Shown: piece after piece, positions 43,262-50,384 of the stretch | Layout: every line of letters begins with the position of its first letter | Numbering within the stretch: the first letter of the stretch is position 1 | NCBI GenBank assembly: GCA_902598425.1 | Contig: CACKBK010000007.1 | Coordinates: forward strand, 1-50,384 | Direction: 5' to 3' | Origin: an uncultured Pelagibacteraceae bacterium | GTDB lineage: Bacteria; Pseudomonadota; Alphaproteobacteria; Pelagibacterales; Pelagibacteraceae | DNA: 50,384 nt | Position numbers and translations under genes: made by a program | The notes under the pieces: generated by a model | Database searches by the model: none | Seen by the model: only the letters and a program-made list of their open reading frames with translations | What the model was told of the DNA's origin: nothing

Positions 43262-44173
43262 CTAATCTAATGCAACAACTGCAGCCGCAATCGAAGCTAA
43301 TCTTGCTGGAGCATCATCTGACCTACTTGTTATTACCACTGGAACTTTTCCACCAACCACAACACCTGCTGCACAGGCTCCCATAAAATAAATCATCATC
43401 TTTACTAAACCATTCCCAGTTTCAAAACTTGGGACTAATAAAACATCAGCAGAACCTGCAACAATATTTTTAATACCTTTGATAGTAGCAGATTTTTTTG
43501 AAATGCTATTATCAAATGCTAAAGGACCAAAAACATCTGCATTTAATTTTTCTTTTTTTGCAAGTTTAGTTATTTCTTTTGCATCAAGAGAACTTTGAAC
43601 GCTATCCAGCACTTCTTCTGTTGCAGATAAAACAGATACTTTAGGTCTGGATATTCCTATTCTATTACAAAAATCAATCACATTTCTTAAAATATGCATT
43701 TTGGTTTTAACATTTGGTAATACATTCAAAGCCCCATCGGTAATTATCAATGGATGGTCATCTTTATTTAAAGTCATATGCCAAATATGGCTCATTCTAT
43801 TTTTCCCAAGTAAATTATATTCTCTCTTTAAAACTTCTTTCATTAATACATCTGTGTGGATATGACCTTTTACAATAATTTTAATCTCACCCTTAGCAGC
43901 AAGTTTTGCTGCAACTTTTGCAGTATTGTTTTCTACTGGTTCATGAATGATTTTAAACTTTGAGATATCAAACTTTAATTCTTCAGCACATTTTTCAATT
44001 TCTGATTTATCACCAATTAAGATAGGAACTATCAAATTTTCATTAACCGCATCCATAGCTGACTGCATTGGCAATAATTTTCCCGCATTTACAATTGCTA
44101 CTGGCACACCTTTTTTATTGTGTGCAACATCTAATAAATTGTTCGGGCAAATTATTTCTTTATCTGATAGCAT
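43262..44173 (-). CDS. Phosphate acetyl/butyryltransferase-family enzyme
   Basis: A 303-residue Pta/Ptb-like protein that swaps an acyl group between CoA and phosphate. Family segments are VPILIGDKSEI, IIVKGHIHTDVLMKEVL, RMSHIWHMTL and the C-terminal SFETGNGLVKMMIYFMGACAAGVVVGGKVPVVITSRSDD. It lacks the regulatory N-terminal domains of long Pta. In sulfonate catabolism the short Pta turns acetyl phosphate from Xsc into acetyl-CoA, which would suit the HpsN-like gene next door (26-base gap, same strand); xsc is not in the window. Start at 44173, divergent from the BASS transporter. Confidence 0.85.
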   Translation of the reverse strand: MLSDKEIICPNNLLDVAHNKKGVPVAIVNAGKLLPMQSAMDAVNENLIVPILIGDKSEIEKCAEELKFDISKFKIIHEPVENNTAKVAAKLAAKGEIKIIVKGHIHTDVLMKEVLKREYNLLGKNRMSHIWHMTLNKDDHPLIITDGALNVLPNVKTKMHILRNVIDFCNRIGISRPKVSVLSATEEVLDSVQSSLDAKEITKLAKKEKLNADVFGPLAFDNSISKKSATIKGIKNIVAGSADVLLVPSFETGNGLVKMMIYFMGACAAGVVVGGKVPVVITSRSDDAPARLASIAAAVVALD

Positions 44174-44230
44174 TTGTTATTAAATTTCATATTTATATGA
44201 TGTGTATATATTAAGTTATTATGGCATAAA

Positions 44231-45079
44231 ATGGAAATTGTAACTAAAATTTTACCTATTGCTTTAGCATTCATAATGCTCACTCTTGGTCTCAGTTTAA
44301 CCACACAAGATTTTATAAGAGTAATAAAACAACCCAAAGATTTTTTATTGGGAATGTTTAGTCAGATTCTTATTTTACCTTTTGTTGCAATTTTATTAAT
44401 CAAAGTTTGGCCAATATCTCCAGAACTTGCAGTAGGATTATTGATTATTGCTGCAGCTCCAGGTGGTGTTACATCAAATGTACTTACCTCATATGCAAAA
44501 GGCGATGTAGCTTTATCAATATCTCTAACAGCAGTTATCAGTTTGTTAAGCATTATAACTGTTCCATTTATAATTTTTAATTCTATGGATTTTCTTGGAT
44601 TTAATATTGTTAATAAAAATATTTCATTATTATCAGTAGCAATGCAAATGTTTTTAATCGTAGCAGTGCCGACTTTAATAGGAATGATAATAAGAAAAAT
44701 GTTAAATCAATTTACACAAAAATTTGAACCAATTGCAAATAAAATATCTTTAGTTTTATTTTTAATCGTTCTGGTAGGGGCTATTTATTCTGAAAAAGAT
44801 AATATAGTTAATTATTTCGTTGAGTCTGGTCTTATTACTTTATCATTAAATTTATTAATGATTACAATTGCATTTTTTTTAGCTCATTTTTTTGGTTCAG
44901 GAATTAAACAAAAAAAAACTATAGCTATAGAGTGTGGACTTCAAAATGGAACTTTAGCTATATTTGTTGGAACAATAATGTTTGGAGGTGGTATTTATAT
45001 TATTCCAGCTGCAACATATAGCCTTATCATGTTTGCAACCTCAATTTTGTTTGTCTTATTTTTAAGAAATTCGAATTAA
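44231..45079 (+). CDS. BASS-family (bile acid:Na+ symporter-like) transporter
   Basis: A 282-residue, about ten-helix inner-membrane protein. Diagnostic segments: AFIMLTLGLSLTTQDF, AAAPGGVTSNVLTSYAKGDVALSISLT and IECGLQNGTLAIFVGT, the sodium-binding and crossover regions of the BASS fold. Members take up organic anions (bile acids, pyruvate, pantothenate, glucosinolate-type acids) with sodium; the natural substrate here is unknown. It is the only plus-strand gene from here to the window end, lying between two minus-strand runs. Probably monocistronic. Confidence 0.9.
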   Translation: MEIVTKILPIALAFIMLTLGLSLTTQDFIRVIKQPKDFLLGMFSQILILPFVAILLIKVWPISPELAVGLLIIAAAPGGVTSNVLTSYAKGDVALSISLTAVISLLSIITVPFIIFNSMDFLGFNIVNKNISLLSVAMQMFLIVAVPTLIGMIIRKMLNQFTQKFEPIANKISLVLFLIVLVGAIYSEKDNIVNYFVESGLITLSLNLLMITIAFFLAHFFGSGIKQKKTIAIECGLQNGTLAIFVGTIMFGGGIYIIPAATYSLIMFATSILFVLFLRNSN

Positions 45080-45093
45080 TTTCAGATCTTATT

Positions 45094-45477
45094 TTATCGT
45101 CTACCTTTTTTACTCTTTAGACCTAGTTTATCGCTATGTCTTAATCTTAAAATTACAATTGCTGCTGCAATTAAAACTATTGCAACTGCTTCATACACAA
45201 GAGCAGAAGGATCCATTTCCTTACCTTGTAGAATTATAAATCGAGCTAAGGCAGTAATAGCTATGAGCAAAGGTAAAGTTATACTTATAGATTGCTGATC
45301 CCAAAATACTCTTACCATTGCAAGTACTTCTAAATATAGAAACATTAATAATAAATCTGCTAGAGTAACGCTTTTATTTACAAACATTGTATAAATTTCA
45401 ATTCCTACAGCAATAATTGTGCTTATGAGAATTATTATAAGTAAAACTAATTGAACGTTTTTTGTAATTTTTTCCAT
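45094..45477 (-). CDS. PsiE-like membrane protein
   Basis: A 127-residue protein from the ATG at 45477 (MEKITKNVQLVLL), chosen because it overlaps the upstream stop in a TAATG junction; an ATG at 45504 would overlap 28 bases. It has about four hydrophobic helices. ADLLLMFLYLEVLAMVRVFWD and LARFIILQ match the phosphate-starvation-inducible PsiE family, whose function is unknown. A basic tail (KLGLKSKKGRR) ends it. It is co-transcribed with an unrecognised membrane protein. Regulation by phosphate is not evident from sequence. Confidence 0.75.
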   Translation of the reverse strand: MEKITKNVQLVLLIIILISTIIAVGIEIYTMFVNKSVTLADLLLMFLYLEVLAMVRVFWDQQSISITLPLLIAITALARFIILQGKEMDPSALVYEAVAIVLIAAAIVILRLRHSDKLGLKSKKGRR

Positions 45478-45929
45478 TATTTTCCTTTTGTAAACGGTAG
45501 CCATTTTTCAAAAGCAGACTTATCTGGACCGTCATAAGGTATCTTATAAGAGTTTGTGTTTGTCAATACTTCAATACCTTTTGAAAAAACAAACATGAAC
45601 ACAATAATAAAAACTAAAGCCATAATCTTAAATGGACTATAATTTTTTACTTTAAATACACTGGATGATTGCGCTTCTGCTTTATGGAATTGTTTAAAAG
45701 TCCAGTATGTTGCAAATATTAAGCCAATATGTGCAATAAAAACTCCTGCCCATCCAAATGCAAATGTAGCATATGAAAACACATACAAGCTAAATACTGT
45801 TGACCAAATAAAACTTAAAACCAATAATATTTGTAATCTTACAGTTCTTGGTAATGCTCGAAGATCATTTTTGGTATCATCAAACAGTATATTCGCTGCA
45901 TCTATAAACCAGTTTTTTATTGATTCCAT
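45477..45929 (-). CDS. membrane protein of unknown function, 150 aa
   Basis: A 150-residue protein with a short cytosolic start (SIKNWFIDAANILFDDTKND) and about three hydrophobic helices (residues ~30-55, ~59-78, ~98-116). The C-terminal 30 residues are polar (NTNSYKIPYDGPDKSAFEKW). I do not recognise a family. It overlaps the PsiE-like gene by one base and follows the Ldh2-family gene by 45 bases, so it could be the tail of the tauBC run or the start of a two-gene unit. Confidence 0.65.
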   Translation of the reverse strand: MESIKNWFIDAANILFDDTKNDLRALPRTVRLQILLVLSFIWSTVFSLYVFSYATFAFGWAGVFIAHIGLIFATYWTFKQFHKAEAQSSSVFKVKNYSPFKIMALVFIIVFMFVFSKGIEVLTNTNSYKIPYDGPDKSAFEKWLPFTKGK

Positions 45930-45974
45930 AATTTTAAGCTTATGAAAAAAACTATAATTAGAGATAATTAATTG

Positions 45975-46985
45975 TCAAGAAGCAATTAAACTCTCTAAAT
46001 CATTTTTAATATTTTCTGAAATATATATTTTTTTATTTACGTTTTTTTTGAATCTTTTCTGCTTGTTTTGTCCTGGGTACAAAATTTCTTTCACACCCTT
46101 GATTTTAGGTAAACTCTTAACCCTTTTAATATTTTGTTTTATCTTTTCATTGAAATTTCCCACAAATAAATTTGGTTTAATTGTTAAAAACATATGCCCA
46201 ACATTTTGTGGTCCTGAAAAGTCATCAAAAGGATCTTTGACTTTTCCACCATGGTTAGCACCAGTCATAACTCCACTTAATATATCAACCATCCAAGCTA
46301 AACCTGATCCTCTAAATCCACCCAACGGCAACTGAACACCTAGTAAAGCCTTTTTCGCATTGGTTGTTGGTTTACCAAATTTATCTAAAGCAACACCGGC
46401 AGGAATTTTTTTTCCTGTTTTGTCAGCAACTCTTATTTTACCTCTATTAATTTCAGAAACTGAAGTATCTAAAATAAATGGTATTTTTGATGAGGTAGGG
46501 GATCCAAAACATATTGGATTTGTACCAAATAATTTTTTTCTTGAACCATGAGGTGCTATTGCTGGAGGTGCATTTGTAAAACATAAGACTATAAGATTTT
46601 TTTTTACCGCTTGTTCAGCGTAATACCCTGACAAACCATAGTGGCCACTATTTTTTATACCAACTAATCCAATTCCTGTTTTCTTAGCATTTATTATTGC
46701 TTGTTTTATACCAATGTCTGCAGCTACAAATCCAATACTGTTATTTGCATCAACATGAGAAATTGATTGTGAAATTTTTTTAATTTTTATTTTTGGCTTT
46801 GGATTTATTACTTTTTTATTTATTCGGTCACAATACATTTTTAATCTTGAGAGACCATGAGTATGTGCACCTACTATTTCTGCATTAATTATTGCACTTG
46901 ATGCAATATTTGCATGCTTTTCATTTAAACCATGTTTTTTAAAAATTTGGATTATTTGTTTTTTTAATTTTTTTCCATCAACCAT
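45975..46985 (-). CDS. Ldh2-family malate/L-lactate/L-sulfolactate dehydrogenase
   Basis: A 336-residue NAD(P)-dependent dehydrogenase of the Ldh2 fold. The marks are EIVGAHTHGLSRLKMYCDRI, GFVAADIGIKQAI, VGIKNSGHYGLSGYYAEQA, FCFTNAPPAIAPHGSRKKLFGTNP-type segments, and GGFRGSGLAWMVDILSG. The family includes malate, lactate, ureidoglycolate and sulfolactate dehydrogenases (ComC). It overlaps the PQQ-type dehydrogenase gene by 22 bases, within the tauBC run, so oxidation of an imported hydroxy acid or sulfonate is plausible. It carries a Lys-rich C-terminal stretch (residues ~305-320). Confidence 0.85.
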   Translation of the reverse strand: MVDGKKLKKQIIQIFKKHGLNEKHANIASSAIINAEIVGAHTHGLSRLKMYCDRINKKVINPKPKIKIKKISQSISHVDANNSIGFVAADIGIKQAIINAKKTGIGLVGIKNSGHYGLSGYYAEQAVKKNLIVLCFTNAPPAIAPHGSRKKLFGTNPICFGSPTSSKIPFILDTSVSEINRGKIRVADKTGKKIPAGVALDKFGKPTTNAKKALLGVQLPLGGFRGSGLAWMVDILSGVMTGANHGGKVKDPFDDFSGPQNVGHMFLTIKPNLFVGNFNEKIKQNIKRVKSLPKIKGVKEILYPGQNKQKRFKKNVNKKIYISENIKNDLESLIAS

Positions 46986-48025
46986 AGTGCATCTTTAGTT
47001 AAAAAATATATCTTACCAGTGGTTGGATGCACTTGTATATCTCTTATTCGTCCAATTTGATTTTTAAAAATAACCTTTTCTTTGACATCTTGAAGGTTTG
47101 AAAAATCAAGTGACCTTAACGACATATCTTTTAAAGATGTGATTAATGCTAAACCATTCCATTCCTCAAATTCTTTTCCTTTGTAAATTGTTATTGCACT
47201 TACTGCAATTGATGGAACCCAATACTTTATCGCTTTAGTAAAACCTGGTTTCCATTTAGGACCAATCTTTGTTCCACTATAATTTTTTCCACCCCATCCT
47301 AATATTTTCCAGCCATAGTTTTCTCCCTTTTTGACTTCACCAAACCAATCTCCACCTTTTGCACCGTGATTTGACATATAAACTTTTTGGTCAAAAGGGG
47401 ACAAGAAAAGTCCTTGAGGATTCCTAACACCTATTTGGAAAATTTCAGGTAACCAATTATCCTTACCGGTAAATTTTGGATTATCTTTTGGAATACTACC
47501 ATCTAAATGAATTCGAATAATACTTCCAGGATGAGAAGTTGGATCCTGAGCAATCATTCCTCCACCTCTTTCACCAGCAGATGCGTACAAGTAATCATCT
47601 TTAATTACCAACCTTGATCCAAAATGATATCCAGAGTCTATTGGAGGTTCAGCTTGAAATATGTTAGAAAAAGATAATTTTTTTTTATTTAATTTAGCTC
47701 TTGCTATAGATGTGCTTGTTTTCCAATCCCCTCTATTTTCTGTGTATGAAATCCAAATATTGTTATCCTTATGTAAAATATCTAATAACCCACCTTGGCC
47801 GTCGACCAAAAAATTAAGATTATGTTCAACATTAAAAATATTTTTTGTATTAATATTTACTATTTTAATTTCACCTTCTTTTTCTGTGAGAATAATTTCA
47901 TTTTTATTTATAAAAGAAGATCCCCAAGGGTCATATAAATCGACAATTTTTTTGAGACTTATTTCATCTGCTTGAACTATAGATGAAATAAAAAATATAA
48001 AAAATATTATCCCTTTCCACGCCAT
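46964..48025 (-). CDS. PQQ-dependent sugar dehydrogenase-like secreted protein (YliI family)
   Basis: A 353-residue secreted six-bladed propeller of the soluble aldose sugar dehydrogenase/sorbosone dehydrogenase group. Signal peptide residues 1-19 end at SIVQA. Conserved parts are VDGQGGLLDI, GYHFGSRLVIKDDYLYASAGERG, the PGSIIRIHLDGSIPKDNP turn and FQIGVRNPQGLFLSP, which includes the catalytic loop. It would oxidise an aldose or similar alcohol in the periplasm with PQQ as cofactor; whether this cell has PQQ is not known from the window. It overlaps tauC by 19 bases and the Ldh2 gene by 22, so it sits firmly within this operon. Confidence 0.85.
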   Translation of the reverse strand: MAWKGIIFFIFFISSIVQADEISLKKIVDLYDPWGSSFINKNEIILTEKEGEIKIVNINTKNIFNVEHNLNFLVDGQGGLLDILHKDNNIWISYTENRGDWKTSTSIARAKLNKKKLSFSNIFQAEPPIDSGYHFGSRLVIKDDYLYASAGERGGGMIAQDPTSHPGSIIRIHLDGSIPKDNPKFTGKDNWLPEIFQIGVRNPQGLFLSPFDQKVYMSNHGAKGGDWFGEVKKGENYGWKILGWGGKNYSGTKIGPKWKPGFTKAIKYWVPSIAVSAITIYKGKEFEEWNGLALITSLKDMSLRSLDFSNLQDVKEKVIFKNQIGRIRDIQVHPTTGKIYFLTKDALWLMEKN

Positions 48026-49932
48026 GGAATGGTTTTATCGATTATTTTTCTTAATGTAACGTCGAATAAAAGTCCCAGCATACCCATTATAAATATCGTT
48101 ATCCAAATAACCTCATACTGAAAGTATTTTTTTGCGACATTTTCAACAAAACCAATTCCAGTTGTTCCAGCTAAAAACTCTGCAGCAACTAAAGTTCCCC
48201 AGCACATTCCAACCGCAACTCTTATACCAGTTAAAATTTCTGGAAGAGAATTTGGAAATATTACGTGTCTTAATATTTGTTTTTTTGATGCCCCAAGAGA
48301 ATGTGCAGCATGAATTTTAGATAGCTGTGTTCCTGATGCACCCGCTCTTGCTGAAATTATCATAATTGATAGCGAGACCATAAATAACAGGAACACTTTT
48401 CCAGTATTGTCGATACCAAGTACAGATATAATTAAAGGAGCCCAAGCCAAAGGTGGCACAGGTCTATATAATTCAATTAGAGGATCAAAAAATCCTTTAG
48501 CAAATCGATTTAATCCCATAAATAATCCTAAAGGGACACCAATTATAATTCCAAAAATTAATCCTAAAAATACTCTTAAGAAAGAGTCCCAAATATGTCC
48601 GTAAGGAACAGGAATTTTAAATAATTTAAAATCACCAGTCACTAATTTAAGAACCTGTCCTTTAAAGTTTTGTTTTACAATCCCATCTTTGGTATGAACT
48701 GGATAATCACCTGGTAAAATGTCTGCTATCCAGTCAGGTAAAATAAAGCCAATTATTTTACTTACATCCATCATATCAATCCAAAGTAAAGGAATATTTT
48801 TATAACCAACACTTGGCTTCGACATTAATATAAATTTATTCAATGTATCAGATGGTTTTGGTAACCATCTTCCTGAACCTTGTTCAGAACAACTAGTTCC
48901 ACTTGAAACAATAGTTCCAGCAGGAAATAAAAGTATATCTATTAATCTTAAACCGCCTTGCTCGGATTTTTGAAGATTATCAAACTCAATGATTGCATTT
49001 TGCATATCATTAAGAGCATTTGGTGGATAGATACTTGCAAATTCAATTCTTCTTGCAATTTTAACAATATCTTTTGCAAAACTCGATGCTATTTCCTCAG
49101 TATCATTTAAACTTTTTCTGTATTCTTTAATGTCTTCTTTTAGTTTTTTTATAGAATTTTTAAATTGAGGATTATGGTTTCTTAATTTGAAAAACTTGTC
49201 ATTAATAAGTGTTAATTCTTCTGCCGCAGCATGAAATTTTAAACCTCTATCGGTTGCAGGAACTAATGGAACTTCAATTGTATTTTCAATTGAACCAGTT
49301 CCAGCACTGACTTTTATGATACCCCAATCGCCTTGCTCTGATATAGCAATCTGTCTTTCATTTTTTTCTTCTTCGGTTTCAAATGGATAATCTTTTTTCT
49401 TAAAGTTTGAGCTTAATAATCGTAACTCATCAGTCATTTCTTTAATTTTAATTCTTGTATCTGTTTCCATTAAACTATCGTTTGTAAGCAGAGGAATTAA
49501 TTGGCCAGTTTTATTAATATACTCAAGCAAAATTGTTTTTTGCTGATTATTTAAATCTGGAGAATTTTGTATTTCTGCAGTTATTTTTTTTAGATTTTTG
49601 TTTTCTATTTTTATTATTGACGTGCTTTTAAATTCTCTTTCCTCAATTGGAAATTGGTACTTCAACCCTAATAATGACTCATTAACCTTTGCAACTTGAC
49701 ATAATTCATTAGCTGATTTTGGATAAAATCCTTTTGCTATATCCCAAGAATAATAAAGCCAAATCAATAAAATCGCACTACTACCAACAATTATCCAATG
49801 TGTTCCACCTTTTGCTCTTTCTGGATTACCAAAAACTGCATCAACTTTTTCAGTTTTAATTAGTCTACGTCCATAAAGGATACATCCAACAATCGATACA
49901 AGGATTAATATTGTGATAATTTGGGTTAGCAT
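48007..49932 (-). CDS. tauC: TauC/SsuC-type ABC permease with long N-terminal extension
   Basis: A 641-residue protein, against 250-280 for ordinary TauC. Residues ~445-641 are the normal permease: HIWDSFLRVFLG, PLIELYRPVPPLAWAPL, and the ATPase-docking EAA loop HAAHSLGASKKQILRHVIFP (541-560). The first ~440 residues hold two membrane helices (1-21 and 44-70) and a mostly charged region (about 75-360) likely to lie in the periplasm, with helical coiled-coil-like stretches, for example LKKITAEIQNSPDLNNQQKT and the IKKLKEDIKEYRKSLND segment. It overlaps the next gene by 19 bases. Substrate (taurine, sulfonate or other) is inferred from family. Confidence 0.85.
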   Translation of the reverse strand: MLTQIITILILVSIVGCILYGRRLIKTEKVDAVFGNPERAKGGTHWIIVGSSAILLIWLYYSWDIAKGFYPKSANELCQVAKVNESLLGLKYQFPIEEREFKSTSIIKIENKNLKKITAEIQNSPDLNNQQKTILLEYINKTGQLIPLLTNDSLMETDTRIKIKEMTDELRLLSSNFKKKDYPFETEEEKNERQIAISEQGDWGIIKVSAGTGSIENTIEVPLVPATDRGLKFHAAAEELTLINDKFFKLRNHNPQFKNSIKKLKEDIKEYRKSLNDTEEIASSFAKDIVKIARRIEFASIYPPNALNDMQNAIIEFDNLQKSEQGGLRLIDILLFPAGTIVSSGTSCSEQGSGRWLPKPSDTLNKFILMSKPSVGYKNIPLLWIDMMDVSKIIGFILPDWIADILPGDYPVHTKDGIVKQNFKGQVLKLVTGDFKLFKIPVPYGHIWDSFLRVFLGLIFGIIIGVPLGLFMGLNRFAKGFFDPLIELYRPVPPLAWAPLIISVLGIDNTGKVFLLFMVSLSIMIISARAGASGTQLSKIHAAHSLGASKKQILRHVIFPNSLPEILTGIRVAVGMCWGTLVAAEFLAGTTGIGFVENVAKKYFQYEVIWITIFIMGMLGLLFDVTLRKIIDKTIPWRGKG

Positions 49933-50384
49933 TTAATTTTCTTTCCCCATAATTTCTTCTTCCATATCCCAAATCATGGAAAGTATTTCCTCTCTTTTTG
50001 ATGAAAATTCCTTATTCTTTTTAATTTCTCTTAAATCTTCTTTAAGACCCATCTCTGCAAAGGGTAGATTATATTCTTTATGAATTCTTCCTGGCCTTGG
50101 TGCCATGACATATAGTCTTTCTCCTAATAATAAAGCTTCTTCAACCGAGTGAGTAATTAAAATAATTGTTTTACCTGTTTCTTTCCAGATTTTTAAAACA
50201 AGTGATTGCATTTTTTCTCTTGTTAATGCATCAAGTGCTCCTAATGGTTCATCCATTAAAATTAAATCTGGATCATTAATTAGACATCTTGCAAGAGCTA
50301 CCCTTTGTTGCATACCGCCTGATAATTGATAAGTGGGAGTATTTCCAAAACCTTTAAGACCAACTATTTCTAACCACTCCTCAA
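49933..50384 (-). CDS. tauB: TauB/SsuB-type ABC ATPase (N-terminus beyond the window)
   Basis: The C-terminal ~150 residues of an ABC importer ATPase. The frame is open to the window edge, so the ATG at 50313 is internal: it falls inside the signature LSGGMQQRVALAR. Walker B follows as DLILMDEPLGALDALTR, then the switch His in IILITHSVEEALLLGERLYVM. The PRPGRIHKEYNLPF segment is typical of nitrate/sulfonate/taurine ATPases. Walker A lies outside. The stop is next to the tauC start with no gap, giving an ATPase-permease pair. The binding protein is not in the window. Confidence 0.93.
   Translation of the reverse strand, partial: EEWLEIVGLKGFGNTPTYQLSGGMQQRVALARCLINDPDLILMDEPLGALDALTREKMQSLVLKIWKETGKTIILITHSVEEALLLGERLYVMAPRPGRIHKEYNLPFAEMGLKEDLREIKKNKEFSSKREEILSMIWDMEEEIMGKEN

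Noticed and set aside
46048-46551. Plus-strand frames inside the Ldh2-family gene
   Set aside because: They are antisense to a well-supported dehydrogenase and resemble no protein family.
1-50384. CRISPR array, tRNA or rRNA gene
   Set aside because: No regularly spaced repeats were seen, and gaps between genes are too short or lack cloverleaf features.

Overview
This AT-rich window, roughly 30% GC by eye, is packed with short intergenic gaps, ATGA and TAATG overlaps, and almost no mobile DNA. Gene content points to SAR11 (Pelagibacterales, Alphaproteobacteria). It includes a SUF operon with SufU, PEP carboxylase, taurine-type ABC genes, several EamA and SMR transporters, alternative oxidase, a glucosylglycerate operon, and autotransporters with propeller-like passengers. 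I see no tRNA, rRNA, CRISPR array, prophage or insertion sequence. No gene-free stretch exceeds 300 bases.

Layout. 1-3190 (+): the end of a SUF iron-sulfur operon (sufD partial, sufS, sufU, a DUF59/SufT-like gene, sufA), then an unrecognised 56-codon ORF. 3194-4600 (-): glnA. 4734-8489: a YbaK-type tRNA editing protein, two EamA exporters, a homocysteine S-methyltransferase and a hotdog thioesterase. A perfect 12-bp palindrome resembling ParB parS lies in the divergent gap at 7129-7140. 8615-18535: an acetaldehyde dehydrogenase with an in-frame Lys-rich extension and its DUF779 partner, separated by a strong hairpin; a GYD protein; a second aldehyde dehydrogenase; ppc-ccdA-azoR; a gamma-butyrobetaine hydroxylase-like dioxygenase; and an inositol-monophosphatase-family phosphatase.

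18549-23300: two tandem autotransporter-like proteins with five-repeat propeller passengers; a third paralogue is at 36034-38187. 23408-27288: an AhpD-like protein, two SMR proteins that both lack the family's essential glutamate, microproteins, and a minus-strand run of small NTF2/SnoaL, DUF1330, TPR and secreted proteins. 27395-31786: a sulfur and redox block (hydroxy-acid oxidase, cysK, cysE, an unlisted 39-residue peptide with 11 Cys, a persulfide dioxygenase-like MBL protein and, divergently, a 1-Cys peroxiredoxin with a good promoter and terminator). 31837-35981: methyltransferase, racemase, cupin, LysE exporter, then alternative oxidase, Cu-binding cupredoxin and a DUF4396-like protein.

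38184-43235 (-): HpsN-like dehydrogenase, then HAD phosphatase, GpgS and a GH13 phosphorylase, which read as synthesis and recycling of the nitrogen-free solute glucosylglycerate. 43262-50384: a Pta-family acyltransferase, a BASS transporter, PsiE-like and unknown membrane proteins, and an overlapping run of tauB (partial), tauC with an unusual ~440-residue N-terminal extension, a PQQ-type sugar dehydrogenase and an Ldh2-family dehydrogenase. Together HpsN, Ldh2, Pta and TauBC suggest organosulfonate use, though this is inference.

Most notable second-look items: the Cys-rich peptide in the cysteine/persulfide locus, the propeller autotransporter family, the parS-like site, the SMR pair without Glu14, the Lys-rich ALDH extension, and the TauC extension.
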